A stretch of 64,000 nt of DNA, taken from positions 121,820,526 through 121,884,525 of the forward strand of contig CM042147.1 in assembly GCA_023376005.1 (NCBI GenBank), given 5' to 3'. This DNA comes from Doryteuthis pealeii (Eukaryota; Mollusca; Cephalopoda; Myopsida; Loliginidae). The position numbers were made by a program, and so were the translations under genes. Under the pieces are notes generated by a model. It saw only the letters and a list, made by a program, of their open reading frames with translations, searched no databases and was not told the origin of the DNA. Shown in pieces: positions 41,101-44,100 of this stretch (within the stretch, counting starts at the first letter, position 1; each line of letters opens with the position of its first letter).

Positions 41101-44100
41101 TCAGGATTCCACCAATACAATCCAAAAGGACCTGAACTTTGTTTGCAATTACAATACAATCATTATTCCATGCGTATCGGATTAACTTTAGTTTCAGATT
41201 TAATGGAGTTGATTTGTCCTTTAGTCGAAAATAATAACCTGAAAAAAAAAAAAAATTTTTAAATTCAAATTTGATAAATCCAATTAAATCCTTACAAGCA
41301 TATCTGTGGGGATTAAAATAAAAAAAATTTAAAAATTAAAAACTCCCATGAGCCTTCAGCCCAGAAGAACCCTCTGGGCATGTGCAGGAAAAAGGACCCA
41401 CTTCCTACCCCCAAGATAATCTCTCGGCCATTCGAACATAGGCCTTAACTGGGACGAGACACTACTACTGGGCAGGAAGAAATGTCCTTACCATTTGGTG
41501 GCTATGACCTGAGAATAAAGCCTGAATCCTAAAACTACCTTTAGTCTTTGTTTCTTCCTTTTCTTTCCTTGAATTTCTTTTCAGCGTGATCACCAAATGA
41601 GATGGGGTTAAAAGCAAACCGTGTCAACATGCACCAGGAATAACCACAGCTACCTTTAAACCTAAAACATTAAACCTCTTGTCACCCCTCCCAAATATCT
41701 TATCTATATATCATTAAAATTCTCATTTTGTTTGTATGTGTGTGCTTATATATCATCGTCATCAGGTTGTGCTGACAATATAGATTCCCATGACTTTCTC
41801 TCTCTACCCATCCCTATCGATCATCGCCCTTGTTATGTCTTCCACACAGCATCCAGTAACAATTTGATGTTTGCTTTTGAAGTCTGTATTTACCCCTCCC
41901 CTCCACGAGCAGGTTGCGACATAAGGTCAAGTTTTAAGTGGAGCATCCTCATCACCAGGTTGTGTCATCCCCATGAATCTCTCTTGCCACCAGTCCCTAT
42001 CTGTCATCACTCCTGGCAGATCTTTCACACGGCATCCAGTATCCGCACAAAGCTGATTGATGTAGGTTTTTGCTGGTCAGCCTACACTAGTGTGTCCATG
42101 TATAGGTGTCCACAGGAATTTGTCCTTGCTTCTCCAGCAGTAATATAGTTTACTACTTTTATAAATAAAGAGTGCTCAATATCAGTAATAGAGCATATAT
42201 ATCTAAGTTAGGATAGCATAGACATAGTTTGATGATTGCATTAACGAGAAACTGACAGTTACCAAGCTCCATCTTCTCTAGGTCTACAATATCCTCACAT
42301 ACACATTTATTGAAGTGCAAGTTCCATGTATGGTTCTTATATTTAAAAAACAAATTAAAATTAATTAAATTAATTATTTAAGTTGAAAAGTAGTAACATA
42401 ATGAGCATCAGTGAAAAAAATTTAAATTGATTATTTAAGTTGAAAAAGTAGTAAAATTTTAAATATAAAGTAGTAACAAATGAATATGCTTACTTGAGTA
42501 AATATAAAGTAGTAAATTGATTATTTAATTTGAAAAAGTAGTATAATTTAAAATTCAAAGTAGTAAAATTTAAAATATAAAGTAGTAAAATTTAAAAAAT
42601 TTAAATTGATTATTTAAGTTGAAAAGTAGTAACATAATGAGCATCAGTGAAAAAAAAAAATTACATATGTAATTTTTCTTAATATATTTTAAACAATTAA
42701 ATTTTGCTAAAATATAGCGAAGTAAAGATTTATGCAGCACTCTAAACAGTCTCTATTTATCAGCATTTTAATGATGCATAAAAAAAATATGGGGGAAAAA
42801 TAAAGCTGTTAATTTTCATTTATTTCAAGGATACAAGCTAAAACATCATGATAAAGATGTCAAATGTTTTAAAGAGTCAACAACTGGAACATTGAAGTTG
42901 TCATATTTTTGAATCTGGGATATCTAAAATTTAAATCAATCATCTGTTAAACAAGTTAAACAATTAAATTTTGCTAAAAAATAGCTAAGTGAAGATATTT
43001 ATCAGCATTTAAAAAAGTTTCTTCTAGAAATAAATAACAAAAAACTTTAGATACACTATGAACAGAAAAATTACTAAATACTAATAAGGGAGGGTAAAAA
43101 TTAAGTGACCTGAAAAAAAAAATCAGAAAGTTTTGAAATAAAATAACTGATGCATTATAAAATTCATTCATTGATAAATCAAAACTGAAAATTTCATTAA
43201 AATTGGATAATTCCTTGATTTTTCTTTTTTTTGGTGGGGGAGGGGTAAATTAATTTTGTAAAATATGCACATGACAACAAAATTGGTACCATAATATATT
43301 TTCTCATCACAAGGTACTACCAAAATAGGTCACATGATCAGTTTAGGCCATATTGAAGGGAAACATAAATATTTTTGAAGTTTTTCTTTTTAAATCTCAC
43401 AAGAAAGAAATAACTAACATAAAGAGTTGTTACAAAGAAAAACAGTTAATTCAAAGATCTAATTATCCGACTGGGGAAAAATTACTCATCGTTATCGTGA
43501 AAAATAAGTAAAACAGTCCGTTTATTTACAACACGGTCAGTTTCTTTATTGATATTATTTTTAGCAGAATTCTGTATTCATGGTTCTTTTACCAAAAAGC
43601 TCTCGCATTGAGACTTAATAAAATAGGGGGGGGGGTAACCCTCGTAAAAAATACTTCCCCTAATATATTTTGGAAAAAAACTATTTCAGACAGATTTTTA
43701 TCTAAAGGTAAGTAATTATGGAAATTTTCGTGAAAATCGGACCATTAATTGATTTTTCATAGAATTTTTAAAAAAGCCTCTAGTCATAACTTATTTTTGG
43801 CTACGTTAAAGTTCCATTGATTTAACGGTGCAAAAATGTAAACCTTGTTTTTCGTATATAATTTTCATTATTTCCGTAAACTAAAATTTTTTTTTTTTAA
43901 ATCATCAGGAGTTTGTTCAATGTTTCTTCTTTCGAATGGACAAAAAGATTTCAAGATAATATTAACATTTATGCAAGTTTCTTTGTATTAAATATAGGGG
44001 GGGGGGTAAATTTAATAGGGAAAATTGGTGGTATCTACTTATCACCTGTTGAAGGGGATACGATTTTCCGAAATATAGCAAATCATATTTTCTCCTTTGT